A DNA stretch of 64,000 nucleotides from Verrucomicrobium sp. GAS474 (GCF_900105685.1 NZ_LT629781.1:3584611-3648610); one strand, 5' to 3'; shown: positions 15,961-24,551, counted from the stretch's first letter. Made by a program: numbers and translations. Notes: generated from the letters alone by a model not told the origin.

Positions 15961-17967
15961 ATGATCCACTTCCCTATTTTTGAAAGACTCGAGGTCAAGA
16001 ATTACGGGCTGTATCCGGGAACCAAAAAGCAGCCAGGCATCGACATCCACTTCAAATCAGGTCTAACGCTGATCCTTGGCGCAAACGGCCTCGGGAAGAC
16101 AACCCTAATAACGATCATCTATCGAATGCTTGCTGGGGCATATGATCTGCCGCAGACAACGCTTGACGGAACCGAACTGGGAGGATCTTCCTTAGAAATC
16201 AAACCTCTAAGCGCCCAGGATAAAGCACAGTTCGCAAGCCGAGTGCAAGATGTCGCAGCCAATGCCACTGCAACGCTAACATTTTCAATTGGAAAAAAGC
16301 AGCTCACGATTCAGCGTCAACTAAACAATCTGAATCTTATTTCATTCCAAGGCCAGGGCGTTGGGCCGATTAAAGAAGAAGCGACATACCAACAATTACT
16401 ACCCAACTTCTCCGGCCTGCCCAACTTTGGCGATTGGCTACTGCTGCTGCGGTTGATGGTTTTTTATTTCGAAGATAGAAGAGAGTTGGTTTGGGATAAA
16501 TCCGCCCAACGACATATTTTCAGAACGCTCTTTCTCCCCGCCGAAGAGGCTGACACCTGGTACAAACAAGAACGCGCTCTGTTGACCCTAGACAGCCGAT
16601 ATCGAAATGATACAGCAGCCCTGAATCGCCTAAAAAAAAGGGTGAACGATGGAGAAAAGGCCGTGGGCGACGTAACATCTCTGCGCGCTGAACTCGACAC
16701 ATTATTGAGTCTTCAAGAAAATGATGATCGAAAGCATGGTGAGTTAGCGACCCAGGCGGACGACCTGGATAGCAGGCGCCATGGCCTAAGACGAGATTTG
16801 CTTCAGGCTGAACTAGAGGTCGACAAGAGCGCTCGGATTCTAGAGCACGAAAAACTGGAGCTACTCAAAAATCACTTCCCCTCGGAGAAGAATACATCTT
16901 TGTATCTTTACTCCGTACTCATTGCTCAAAATCATTGCGCCGTTTGCGGTCACGAAGCCAAATCAACAGCCGACGAGCTCTCGGAACGAATCACCAATCT
17001 TAAATGCGTTGTTTGCAAACACGACCTTGATCCAACCCCTTCAGATAAAAACATTGTTTCTTTTTCCAAAGAGAAAGTGAAATTGCTTCGCGAGAAACTA
17101 GAACAGGATAAGCAACGAGTATCCGCATTAAGGGATCAACTCAAAGACACCTCCGATCAATACGACCGGACCGCAGATCAGCTAATTCAAATTCGCGCAG
17201 AAATCGCAGAGCGCGGGAAGCAGATAAATCGAATCGAAAATGCCCTACCAAAGGATAATAAAGCAGTAGCTAAAGATAAATCACAGCTTTCAGAACTAAC
17301 CAAAGCATTAAACGCGGACAAAGCAGAATTGAGCAAACGCGCCGGCGACTTGAAAACCTTGATCGTTCAAGCCAACTCACGGATAAGCAGCTACTCAACT
17401 GCAATCAAAGAAGCCTTTGCCAATTATGCTGAAGGCTTTCTCACCGAGAAAGTGCATCTGAAATGGTCTCCAGTAAGCGAAAAATTAGGACAAACTGGTA
17501 TCACCAAGATCAACTTCCCCGCATTCGATTTAGAAATGAGCGGCTCCAATTTCACCATGCCGGTGCCTCGGAGCGGGCCTAGCGCAGTATCGGAGAGCCA
17601 ACGAGAATTCATCGATCTGGCATTCCGAATGGCTTTGGTAAAGGTGGCCGGCGGAAACCTTGGCGGCTCTTTAATAATTGATGCGCCAGAATCCTCCTTA
17701 GACGCGTTCTTCGTGAAGAAGGCAGCCAAAGTCCTTTGTCGGTTTGGATCGCCTGACTCCAAAAATCGACTGATAGTAGCCTCCAACTTGATCGATGGGC
17801 AACTTTTACCCGAAATGATCAAGGGCGGAATACCTTTGACTGAACAAACCGAACGGCTTGTCGATCTCTTGAAAATTGCGGTACCTACAGCCGCTCTACG
17901 GGAAAATCGGGCCGAGTATGAAGGTGATCTCAAGAAGATATTGCGAGCGGGAGGCCTTCGTGAATAG
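15961..17967 (+). CDS. SMC/Rad50-like ATPase of an ABC-three-component (Lamassu-like) defence operon
   Basis: 668 residues. N-terminal Walker A GANGLGKTT at 40-48. Two long coiled-coil arms enclose four cysteines: Cys326/Cys329 (CAVC) and Cys349/Cys352 (CVVC), a zinc-ribbon or zinc-hook apex. The ABC-type signature region is SESQREFIDLAF and Walker B is LIIDAPESSLD at about 571-581. ATPases of this shape are the sensing subunits of ABC-3C and Lamassu systems, which are thought to detect unusual DNA structures. A GGGGAG ribosome site precedes the ATG. The next gene overlaps by 8 nt. Confidence 0.85.
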   Translation: MIHFPIFERLEVKNYGLYPGTKKQPGIDIHFKSGLTLILGANGLGKTTLITIIYRMLAGAYDLPQTTLDGTELGGSSLEIKPLSAQDKAQFASRVQDVAANATATLTFSIGKKQLTIQRQLNNLNLISFQGQGVGPIKEEATYQQLLPNFSGLPNFGDWLLLLRLMVFYFEDRRELVWDKSAQRHIFRTLFLPAEEADTWYKQERALLTLDSRYRNDTAALNRLKKRVNDGEKAVGDVTSLRAELDTLLSLQENDDRKHGELATQADDLDSRRHGLRRDLLQAELEVDKSARILEHEKLELLKNHFPSEKNTSLYLYSVLIAQNHCAVCGHEAKSTADELSERITNLKCVVCKHDLDPTPSDKNIVSFSKEKVKLLREKLEQDKQRVSALRDQLKDTSDQYDRTADQLIQIRAEIAERGKQINRIENALPKDNKAVAKDKSQLSELTKALNADKAELSKRAGDLKTLIVQANSRISSYSTAIKEAFANYAEGFLTEKVHLKWSPVSEKLGQTGITKINFPAFDLEMSGSNFTMPVPRSGPSAVSESQREFIDLAFRMALVKVAGGNLGGSLIIDAPESSLDAFFVKKAAKVLCRFGSPDSKNRLIVASNLIDGQLLPEMIKGGIPLTEQTERLVDLLKIAVPTAALRENRAEYEGDLKKILRAGGLRE

Positions 17968-18643
17968 AGACCATACCCCTAGTCTTCTTGCGCCGGCCGC
18001 GCCTAAAAGACGATGGCTTCGAATATTGGCTATTTTGGACGCTTGCCACGCCGTGGGTCTGACGCCTATTACGACCCGGTCGTTGCATGTGATCGCCTAC
18101 CTTTCCGAAGCTCTGGCTCCCATATGGGGTCTGGAGCCAATGGAGGGAAGAGTCTTGAAACAATCAACGGCCCCCTACTACCCCATGCTACAACAAGATG
18201 TTGATCATCTGATCGGGATGGGATTGATTCAGGTCGATGATTTGCAGATCCTGCGCATTGACCACAATGGTGATGAATCGCTCGTTTTGGTTCCGAAAAT
18301 TAGATTAGATCTGCAACGCACCGAAGAAATCCTGGAGGCACTCCGAGATCTACCCGGAGAAAAGCGAACTTTGAACTTCTTCCACGAAGTTGTGCAAGCC
18401 TTCTCGAGGCTATCTGATGAGCAAGCCCCCGATTCAATGAGCGAGGATGCTACTTATGGAAATCCAGCCGTAGACGCAGGGCAAGTTATCGATCTTGGAG
18501 AGTGGCTCAACGCCGAAGAGACACCAACATCACATACCGCCGATCGGATCCGTAGGTTGTCCAGCGAGGAATCCAATCCCGCTGAAATTATTGACATGTA
18601 CGTTAACCACATTGCTTATCGGATGGGCCATGGACGAGCTTAA
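17960..18643 (+). CDS. Middle component of the three-gene ABC-3C-like operon
   Basis: 227 residues from a GTG at 17960, chosen because GGGAGG lies 5 nt upstream; it overlaps the ATPase stop by 8 nt. The N-terminal half reads like a small winged-helix or helical adaptor (RRWLRILAILDACHAVGL, then LHVIAYLSEALAPIW). The rest is acidic and helical with a low-complexity linker. In ABC-3C systems a small 'middle component' couples the SMC-like ATPase to the effector; position and size fit. No enzymatic motif is visible. The stop overlaps the effector start by 14 nt. Confidence 0.7.
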   Translation: MNRDHTPSLLAPAAPKRRWLRILAILDACHAVGLTPITTRSLHVIAYLSEALAPIWGLEPMEGRVLKQSTAPYYPMLQQDVDHLIGMGLIQVDDLQILRIDHNGDESLVLVPKIRLDLQRTEEILEALRDLPGEKRTLNFFHEVVQAFSRLSDEQAPDSMSEDATYGNPAVDAGQVIDLGEWLNAEETPTSHTADRIRRLSSEESNPAEIIDMYVNHIAYRMGHGRA

Positions 18644-19706
18644 ATTTGGACTCTGGAATAACGCTGATTCAGAGACAGCGAACCGCCAATATAGCGGGAG
18701 TGGCTATTACGCTTCGTTACCCAATGAAGCACGCTTCATCCACAGCGTCGCAAAGATTCTCGCGCATAGGAACGCTAAGGATAAAGCCTCGCTTTGCTCT
18801 GCACACTCTTTATATATTTTAGCGCCTGTTCCTGAAGGCAAAGGCATTGCGACCAAACGCCAAGCGACCTTCAGCCAAGGCGGCGTAAACGTCGCAGGAA
18901 ATATCTGGTTCGGAGCTGAAGCCATGAACTCGAGTAATGGCATTCCCATTCCTGAGGGGGCTGATTCTGATGAGTTATTTAAGTATGTCTCGCAGACCTT
19001 GGCTTCTGGAGATCGGCCTGCCATTTACTTTGACGGATCAGCTAATAACGCCGTTCTGCGTTTCTATCCCAAAGGGGTGGATGATCCAGATACCTGCGAA
19101 GATATATCTTTTGATGGAGCATCCATCAATGACACAACTCTAAAAGATATTCTGGATAAAATTCATGAGCGGTCGTTGTTGACGCCAACCGCCTCCTTGG
19201 TCTCTAGCAGACTTTGGAAAGACAACAAAAAATGCCATCCCTCTGACGAAGCTGAAAATGTTGTTCAGAGCATTGTGGAAATCGGACTCGCCCATGCGCT
19301 TGGAAATGTGCGAGTAAGGCGCGAAGAAACGAGCGAATTCGGTCGTTATGATTTGGCCCTAATTGAGCAAGACCCACTGAATCCAGCGCAGATAACCAGC
19401 CATGCCATTCTTGAACTGAAAATCGTTAAGGACTTCACTAGTTCCGGAAAGAAAGTCGCCGAAATCTCAAACCGTCGAGCTGTCGTAAAAGGGCTAAAAC
19501 AGGCCTTCGCCTATCGTAACGTGCACGGCTCACGCATTTCGATCCTTTGTTGCTATGAGATGCGTCCTAAGCACACCCTAGGGAAAAAGCCTGCTTGTAA
19601 TGTTGCGAAGAAACTAGAAGTTCATTTTTGGGCGTGGCCCTTATTTTCAACAACAGAAGCGGCTCGAGATGCGCTTGTGGCAAGCAAGTTGAAAAAGACC
19701 AAATAA
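18630..19706 (+). CDS. PD-(D/E)XK-type effector of the three-gene ABC-3C-like operon
   Basis: 358 residues from the ATG at 18630, overlapping the middle component by 14 nt. The C-terminal half carries a nuclease core: Asp241 (EFGRYDLALIEQD), then Glu262-Leu-Lys264 (HAILELKIVKD), and a following helix with QAFAYRN, a common arrangement in restriction-like folds. The N-terminal half has no recognised domain. In related systems the ATPase releases or activates such a nuclease upon invasion. It is convergent with the methyltransferase gene, 16 bp apart, so a functional link to that gene cannot be excluded. Confidence 0.7.
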   Translation: MDELKFGLWNNADSETANRQYSGSGYYASLPNEARFIHSVAKILAHRNAKDKASLCSAHSLYILAPVPEGKGIATKRQATFSQGGVNVAGNIWFGAEAMNSSNGIPIPEGADSDELFKYVSQTLASGDRPAIYFDGSANNAVLRFYPKGVDDPDTCEDISFDGASINDTTLKDILDKIHERSLLTPTASLVSSRLWKDNKKCHPSDEAENVVQSIVEIGLAHALGNVRVRREETSEFGRYDLALIEQDPLNPAQITSHAILELKIVKDFTSSGKKVAEISNRRAVVKGLKQAFAYRNVHGSRISILCCYEMRPKHTLGKKPACNVAKKLEVHFWAWPLFSTTEAARDALVASKLKKTK

Positions 19707-19722
19707 ATCAGGCCCCGAGGAA

Positions 19723-21045
19723 TCACCGCTTGCGTGGTCCCTGCTTTCTGAGGACGATCAACGATTCGTCCAATTCTTTCTGCCCTCCCTGCTGCGCTGA
19801 AACCCGCATTGATCGGAAAGGCTCAACCGTGATGACTCTGTATCCCATTGAAGGTGCGAGCTCTTCAAGAATCATTCCTGTAAGCACGGGAATATCGGCG
19901 TATTGACTATCACCGATCACAGCCCACGTTTCCCCTTCTGCAGAAAGTCGTGCGTGAAGACCATCCAGAATCACCTTCATGTCGTGGAAATAGCCACCAA
20001 CCATCTCAGGAATCCAGGGGCTCCAAAGATCTTTGCGCACTTTTTCCAATTTCTTGAGCGTCTTGTTCAGGAGCTCAGATTCATTTGGCGCGATCGGATA
20101 CGTTCGCTTGATTTGGACGTGCGAACATAAAGTCGATTCACGCAGCGTTCGATTGCCCTCGGCGTGAGACAAATAGCCGAGCATCCACAACTCAACGTTA
20201 TAGACATCAGTGTAATCAAACGAATTGGGATATGGGGGAGAAAAAACAGCACCATCAATAGGGCCAAATTCGTTCACGGTTTTTCTGCTATCACCACGAA
20301 TCAGCGTGTAGTTCCGTTCTTTTCGAAACCGATATTCGTGAGCTTCGACGATCGCTTTCCGAGAACGATCAGAAAAAAGAGCATCGAACTCGTCGACCGA
20401 AACAAAGCGAGAATCCCAGCCTTGACGATAACGACGCCCTTTTCCATTGATAACAACATTGCTAACTTGAATGAGCATTCCACCCAGCTGAACGCGAAAA
20501 AAGCGACGATGGGTCGGATCAGGTAGGGTGTCGATTGCATTCAGATAAGCCGCAATCCTTTGAGCAATCGGTTTGTCAAATATCCAACGATTCTTGTTCC
20601 TCGCCTCAATGAAAGTGGGGGGGAGTGATGAGAACTGTTTCAATGAGGATTCGCCCCTTTGCGCGACGCGAACAATTCGCGATAAGCTCCGAACCAATCT
20701 GTCAGCGTCATAGGAACAGAGCTTTGCTTCAATCAGGTCTGCGAGATAAGGATTAATCTCCGATGTGACAGGCTCGATGCCAAGAAATTGGCAAGCGAGA
20801 GCAGTTGTCCCCGAGCCTCCAAAGGGATCCGCACAGCGGAGAATATCTCGTTTAGAGTCCTTAGCGGCACGAGCAACGATTTCAGGTGCGAAAGCTTCCT
20901 TGAAGTGGTGCCAACCCTGGAACGGCAACTTTTCTGAACCTGCATTAGTGCCCAGCGACGATACAACTCTATTTCGAGTCCAGGACTCCAACGGCACATG
21001 GAGAACGTCAGCGCTTTCCAGAGGCTTAATTCCAATATCTTCCAT
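19723..21045 (-). CDS. DNA methyltransferase (N4-cytosine or N6-adenine type)
   Basis: 440 residues. The SAM-binding motif DPFGGSGTT begins at Asp73 and the catalytic motif SPPY is near residues 267-270. This is the reverse of the order in beta-class enzymes, where the DPPY-type motif precedes DPFxGSGTT, so the architecture is permuted. SPPY favours N4-cytosine but does not settle it. A ribosome site AAGGAG precedes the ATG, and a 62-codon gene lies 38 bp upstream on the same strand. No restriction subunit is in the same operon; the nearest nuclease is the convergent effector of the three-gene system. Confidence 0.88.
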   Translation of the reverse strand: MEDIGIKPLESADVLHVPLESWTRNRVVSSLGTNAGSEKLPFQGWHHFKEAFAPEIVARAAKDSKRDILRCADPFGGSGTTALACQFLGIEPVTSEINPYLADLIEAKLCSYDADRLVRSLSRIVRVAQRGESSLKQFSSLPPTFIEARNKNRWIFDKPIAQRIAAYLNAIDTLPDPTHRRFFRVQLGGMLIQVSNVVINGKGRRYRQGWDSRFVSVDEFDALFSDRSRKAIVEAHEYRFRKERNYTLIRGDSRKTVNEFGPIDGAVFSPPYPNSFDYTDVYNVELWMLGYLSHAEGNRTLRESTLCSHVQIKRTYPIAPNESELLNKTLKKLEKVRKDLWSPWIPEMVGGYFHDMKVILDGLHARLSAEGETWAVIGDSQYADIPVLTGMILEELAPSMGYRVITVEPFRSMRVSAQQGGQKELDESLIVLRKQGPRKR

Positions 21046-21083
21046 AAGGCTCCTTTAGCTAAAGAGATTTCATCGCAGGCGGA

Positions 21084-21272
21084 TTAAGAGGCACTTTCTT
21101 GGACCAGATCCTGCAACCTTCGTCCAAATAGCTTTCCGTCTCCTTCATCTTTCACGAGATGAAGGAGCGCTAGCCGAATGATTTGCGCAAGAGATCGGCT
21201 GAAGAGAGGCCCCCTATAATCTGAGGAAGGGAGAAGCGGTGCTACCTGAGGCTCGGAGAAAAGATTGATCAT
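21084..21272 (-). CDS. Small protein upstream of the methyltransferase
   Basis: 62 residues from the ATG at 21272 (MINLFSEPQVAPLLPSSDYR), ending in a helical stretch (AQIIRLALLHLVKDEGDG). It is 38 bp ahead of the methyltransferase on the same strand and divergent from an XRE-type regulator. No domain recognised. Plausible as a short accessory or controller protein of the methylase unit. Confidence 0.5.
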   Translation of the reverse strand: MINLFSEPQVAPLLPSSDYRGPLFSRSLAQIIRLALLHLVKDEGDGKLFGRRLQDLVQESAS

Positions 21273-21315
21273 GTTTGGATTGTCCCGCGAATGTGCTTTG
21301 ACCAATGCCGAAAAA

Positions 21316-21340
21316 TATGCAAATATGCAACATAAAATGC
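21316..21340. promoter_or_regulatory. Repeated ATGCA operator-like element
   Basis: TATGCAAATATGCAA (21316-21330) followed by ATGCAT (21336-21341) puts several ATGCA/TGCAT half-sites in the short space between the divergent small gene and the regulator. The same 15-mer recurs at 21509-21523 inside the regulator gene. Confidence 0.45.
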
Positions 21341-21660
21341 ATTTTTCCTTCAAAAGCCCCACCGAAATTCATAAGGAGCTCTGCGCTAGCGGTGTCTTTA
21401 CCGAGGAAAAGCAGAAGGATCTTGCAGAGAAGATAGGTGTGGATCAGGGAACTATTTCTAGAATTGCATCAGGCCGCTTCAAAAGAGTGAACAAGTCGGT
21501 CCTGGAATTATGCAAATATGCAAAAGTAGAAGCTTCCAGAGGATACCCGCTAAGTGACCTTCGTTCCCTTCTAGACCACCAATCTGATACTAGTGATCCT
21601 TCAAAGAAAAAGATCATTAATATTATTGGTTTAGCGGTTGAATTGTTGGAACGCCCTTAA
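21337..21660 (+). CDS. Helix-turn-helix regulator of the methylase unit
   Basis: About 107 residues if translation begins at the ATG at 21337. An ATG at 21271 would overlap the divergent gene's start codon, so it is unlikely. The HTH reads QKDLAEKIGVDQGTISRIASGRF, an XRE-type fold. It lies back to back with the small gene and methyltransferase, with ATGCA-type repeats at its own start, and probably represses that operon and itself, as C-proteins do in restriction-modification loci. Confidence 0.65.
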   Translation: MHFSFKSPTEIHKELCASGVFTEEKQKDLAEKIGVDQGTISRIASGRFKRVNKSVLELCKYAKVEASRGYPLSDLRSLLDHQSDTSDPSKKKIINIIGLAVELLERP

Positions 21661-21707
21661 TGCAACCGCGCTAGGCGAATTTCATATCTCGCAGAAATGC
21701 CTGCACA

Positions 21708-23945
21708 TCAGACGGCTACCGGCGTCACGACTCTTTCTTGATAAGCGTCTCCCATCATCATTTTGTAATGGGCCTCGTGCTTTGATTTTTCAAAAACTGA
21801 TCGGAACACCTCTAGATAGGGCTCCACCATCGAGCTATCGATAGACACGTAAACGTCATCATGGGCGAAATGCGATCCATCGTTCACCCAAGAGAACAGG
21901 GATTTGCAGATGTGCTTTTCCTTGCCCTCAAACATCGCGCATATCTTGTCGGGATCGACTCCTCCCAGAATCTTGAAGTAGTTCTCCAAGATTCTGCGGA
22001 GCGTATTCTGAATCGTTAGATTTGAACGGTCTGCCCTTCGCACTTCGCCCCATAGCAGCTCATAAGACGTCTTGATCGGATTGGAAGCGTGCTTTTCCAC
22101 CTTCGAGAGCAAATCGGGTTTCCGAACAATCCAGAAGGTTTCCTCGCTATGCATGGCGGCATTGTTGGAGCGCCTCGGATTGAAGGTGACCTCTTTGTGG
22201 AAGTACACGTTATGCGTCAGGACAAAAACTTGTTTGATATGCCCTATCCCATCCCTCACCTCCTCGAATATCCCTTTGATGAGGCTGCTCACGATAAACA
22301 AGATATCACTATCAAGGCTGGAAACCGGATCGTCGAAAACCACTATCCGATCCGCTGTCATTCCGCTGTCCGAGGCGCTTCCTTTAAGGAGGTGATAGAA
22401 ATAGAGGAACGTCACAAAGGTTTTCTCACCCTCGCTTAGGGTCGCCTTTGCGTCGGTATTGTCCGCTCGGACAAGCTTGTACGAGATGCCGTTGGCGGCT
22501 TCGGCCAATGAAAAGCCTCGGAAACCGAAGGATTTGAGTAGGTCGTTTATCGCGACTATGGTCGGCCGAATGCTGGTCGCTTGTTTTTCAAACTCTCTGA
22601 TCTCGGCCTCTTTCTTTGCTTTATCCGCAGTGGCAGCTTGAATCTTTTCCGTCATAGAAGCGACGGCCCTATCCAAGCTTTCTCGGGAGGATTTGTATGC
22701 ATCGAGGTCGGCTTTCAACTCTTCCAAAACGAATCTCCACACTTGGGTCTTCAGCGTAAGCCGCTCTTGGCCAAGATTCGCCACCATTTGGTTGTGCTGG
22801 AGAACAAGACCATTTGCCCGGCTAAGGATAGCTTCAATCTCTGCCAGCACATTGGAGAGAGATTCCAGTTCTACTACCTGGCTCGCTTCCTTCTTTTTCC
22901 CGGCAAGCCGCTGAATGTTGAGGGACACCTTCGCATCGAACAGTTCCTTTTCGGACTTCAGCTTTTCGATGTCGAGAAACCGAGGCGCCGCCGTGAGAAG
23001 TGAATCCAACTGTTGCTGTAAACGAGCGGAATCGGTCTGATAATTGGTGGCGAGATCGTCGATGGCCTTGCTGTCAGCTACGAAAGTTTCATCGAAGTAT
23101 TCGTTCAGACTCGAGGCAAAGGACTCCTCGGTCTTTTGCTGGCAAAACGGACATACTTTTTCGGTTTCGTCATAAAATGTGCGCCCTTCTTTGACCCAGT
23201 CGCTATTGCCGAGCTTCTTAATTATGGCAGCTATGTCGACATCGGCCTTGCCTATAACCCGCTTCGCTAAGATTGGATTGCTCTCGTGACCTAAGAGGAT
23301 TGCGCTCTCAATGGCCGCGACATCGGGCACAACGGAAGGAGTATCTCCAAAAACGGTAGAAGCCTTCCTTTCCAGCTCATCCAAAGGAACCAAGGGAACC
23401 GTGTTGGTAGCCCATTCTTGGAGAACTTTGGCTTTGAACTTATCCGAACTTGCCCGCACCCCTTCAAAAGCCCCTTGCAGTTTGGCATCATGTTTGGTCT
23501 TCGTCGCCCAACACTTGTCTTTCAGCACTACTTCAAGAGCCGCTATCTCCCCCTTTTTTCCTGAATTGCCGTCTTCTCCCTCTAATCCTTTTGTCAGGAC
23601 TTCGATCTTACCTGTAAATGCATCCACCTCAGCCTTAGCAGCGGCAATCTTCGATAAGGTGTCGGCTTGCTTTTCTCCCAAGGTGAAGACGCCTTTGAGC
23701 TCCGTCGACTGATTGAAGTTCTTATCGACGAAATCGTGATTGTAGACCATCGGCTGCAGGCGCGTTCCACCTTTCCAAGTGATTTGACAGGAAGGAAAAT
23801 CTGCCTCTTCGGCGATCACTCGACTGACAGTCGTCTTGCCGGTCCCGTTAGATCCAAAAACGAAATTGAACTTGGACAACTCATGCAACGACTCCGGTGC
23901 TCCGCGATATGTCGCAACATCAGCAATTTTGATGGATTCGATCAT
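21708..23945 (-). CDS. AAA_13-type (PrrC/RloC-like) ATPase with zinc-hook motif
   Basis: 745 residues. Walker A GSNGTGKTT at 31-39, preceded by a FNFVF strand. A segment PMVYNHDFVDKNF is typical of this family, and a VCPFCQQ zinc-hook cysteine pair lies near residue 266, between coiled-coil arms. The signature LSEGEKTFVTFLYF is followed by Walker B IVVFDDPVSSLD near 535 and the LTHN switch histidine. RloC and PrrC carry a tRNA anticodon nuclease at the C-terminus. Here the last 150 residues (RRILENYFKILGG, then WVNDGSHFAHDD) are a conserved tail, but I cannot confirm the anticodon-nuclease catalytic set. Probably a stand-alone abortive-infection or DNA-damage-sensing protein. Confidence 0.75.
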   Translation of the reverse strand: MIESIKIADVATYRGAPESLHELSKFNFVFGSNGTGKTTVSRVIAEEADFPSCQITWKGGTRLQPMVYNHDFVDKNFNQSTELKGVFTLGEKQADTLSKIAAAKAEVDAFTGKIEVLTKGLEGEDGNSGKKGEIAALEVVLKDKCWATKTKHDAKLQGAFEGVRASSDKFKAKVLQEWATNTVPLVPLDELERKASTVFGDTPSVVPDVAAIESAILLGHESNPILAKRVIGKADVDIAAIIKKLGNSDWVKEGRTFYDETEKVCPFCQQKTEESFASSLNEYFDETFVADSKAIDDLATNYQTDSARLQQQLDSLLTAAPRFLDIEKLKSEKELFDAKVSLNIQRLAGKKKEASQVVELESLSNVLAEIEAILSRANGLVLQHNQMVANLGQERLTLKTQVWRFVLEELKADLDAYKSSRESLDRAVASMTEKIQAATADKAKKEAEIREFEKQATSIRPTIVAINDLLKSFGFRGFSLAEAANGISYKLVRADNTDAKATLSEGEKTFVTFLYFYHLLKGSASDSGMTADRIVVFDDPVSSLDSDILFIVSSLIKGIFEEVRDGIGHIKQVFVLTHNVYFHKEVTFNPRRSNNAAMHSEETFWIVRKPDLLSKVEKHASNPIKTSYELLWGEVRRADRSNLTIQNTLRRILENYFKILGGVDPDKICAMFEGKEKHICKSLFSWVNDGSHFAHDDVYVSIDSSMVEPYLEVFRSVFEKSKHEAHYKMMMGDAYQERVVTPVAV

Positions 23946-24191
23946 GGGGGGCGTGTGCTTATGGACTGGAGGGTTTGCCTATCAGGTCAGAGCGGCATGA
24001 AATGCGAAATCGTCGCTTGATTTCGTGCCACATAAGAACCCTATCAACGCATTTGACGCCTTTGCAACAATCTTCAGGCAGTTGCACGAATCTCACCAAA
24101 AATATTGGGTTTAGGTCACCACCCCGCCTCCGTATGGGTTATATAAGCCCTGGTCGTCCCTCCTGGGCAGAAACCTTACAGGAGAAATATC
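23946..24191. other. Divergent intergenic region between the AAA_13 gene and the right-end peptide gene
   Basis: 246 bp without a gene. It must hold promoters for both neighbours. A TATATAA-like element is at 24139-24145 and the ribosome site GGAGAA lies at 24181-24186, upstream of the GTG at 24192. No strong inverted repeat noted. Confidence 0.4.
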
Positions 24192-24365
24192 GTGAAACAG
24201 TTAGTCTTCGCCATCGCACTGATCCTAAGCCTCGCGCTTGCCGCCTGGCGGGCCTACATCCGCCCAACCCCACCGACCATTATCAACAATTACAATGTCA
24301 GCATCCAGGGCAGCCAAATCGGTACGTTCGCAACACCGCATGCAAACGCCGGAAATCGCGAATGA
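24192..24365 (+). CDS. 57-residue membrane or exported peptide at the right end of the transposon
   Basis: GTG start with GGAGAA 5 nt upstream. The product begins (M)KQLVFAIALILSLALAAWR, a hydrophobic segment with one Lys in front, then RPTPPTIINNYNVSIQGSQI and a short polar tail. It has a signal-anchor layout and its own apparent promoter region. It lies within 160 bp of the transposon terminus and divergent from the AAA_13 ATPase. The function is unknown; a small membrane-active effector or antitoxin-type partner of the ATPase is possible but unproven. Confidence 0.55.
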   Translation: MKQLVFAIALILSLALAAWRAYIRPTPPTIINNYNVSIQGSQIGTFATPHANAGNRE

Positions 24366-24412
24366 GTCGAGAAGCTCTCAAAACGATAGATAAGAGATGT
24401 GCCCATCAAGAG

Positions 24413-24546
24413 AGGGACTTTTACCCGCACTGTTTGGGAGAAAGGCACTTTCAGCTCCAACCGAGTGCCAGTAAATCTCTCCTTCTTTTCGACTCTATGC
24501 CCTTTCTTGCTCTAGTAGGACAGGGGGAGTTTCAAGTCGCCCGACA
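24413..24546 (-). repeat. Right transposon end with subterminal repeats
   Basis: Terminal unit at 24523-24546, ending AAGTCGCCCGACA. A second unit lies around 24444-24464 and contains ACTTTCAGCTC, the exact inverse of 11 bases of the left end. A weaker third unit starts at 24413. Units are in inverted orientation relative to those at 7-52. Confidence 0.75.
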
Positions 24547-24551
24547 GGAGA
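24547..24551. repeat. Target-site duplication, right copy
   Basis: GGAGA directly after the terminal GACA, identical to 2-6. Confidence 0.75.

Larger units (their letters stand above)
7..24546. mobile_element. Tn7/Tn5053-like transposon with defence and efflux cargo
   Basis: A 24,540-bp element bounded by terminal inverted repeats beginning TGTC and ending GACA. The left end (7-30) and the reverse complement of the right end (24546-24523) agree at 18 of 24 positions without gaps: TGTCNGGNGANNTGAAANTCNCCC. Subterminal copies of the same core occur inside each end, as expected for transposase-binding sites, and GGAGA flanks both sides. Transposition genes (a short possible TnsA-like protein, split TnsB, TnsC/TniB, TniQ) lie at the left on the minus strand. 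The rest is cargo of lower GC than the chromosome to the right. No CRISPR array or Cas12k/Cascade gene is visible, so this is not recognisably a CRISPR-associated transposon; target choice is probably by TniQ. Confidence 0.85.

Noticed and set aside
13764-21045. BREX, DISARM or type I restriction system
   Set aside because: A methyltransferase and nuclease-like proteins are present, but no PglZ, BrxC, helicase, HsdR/HsdS or DrmA/B homologue is visible.
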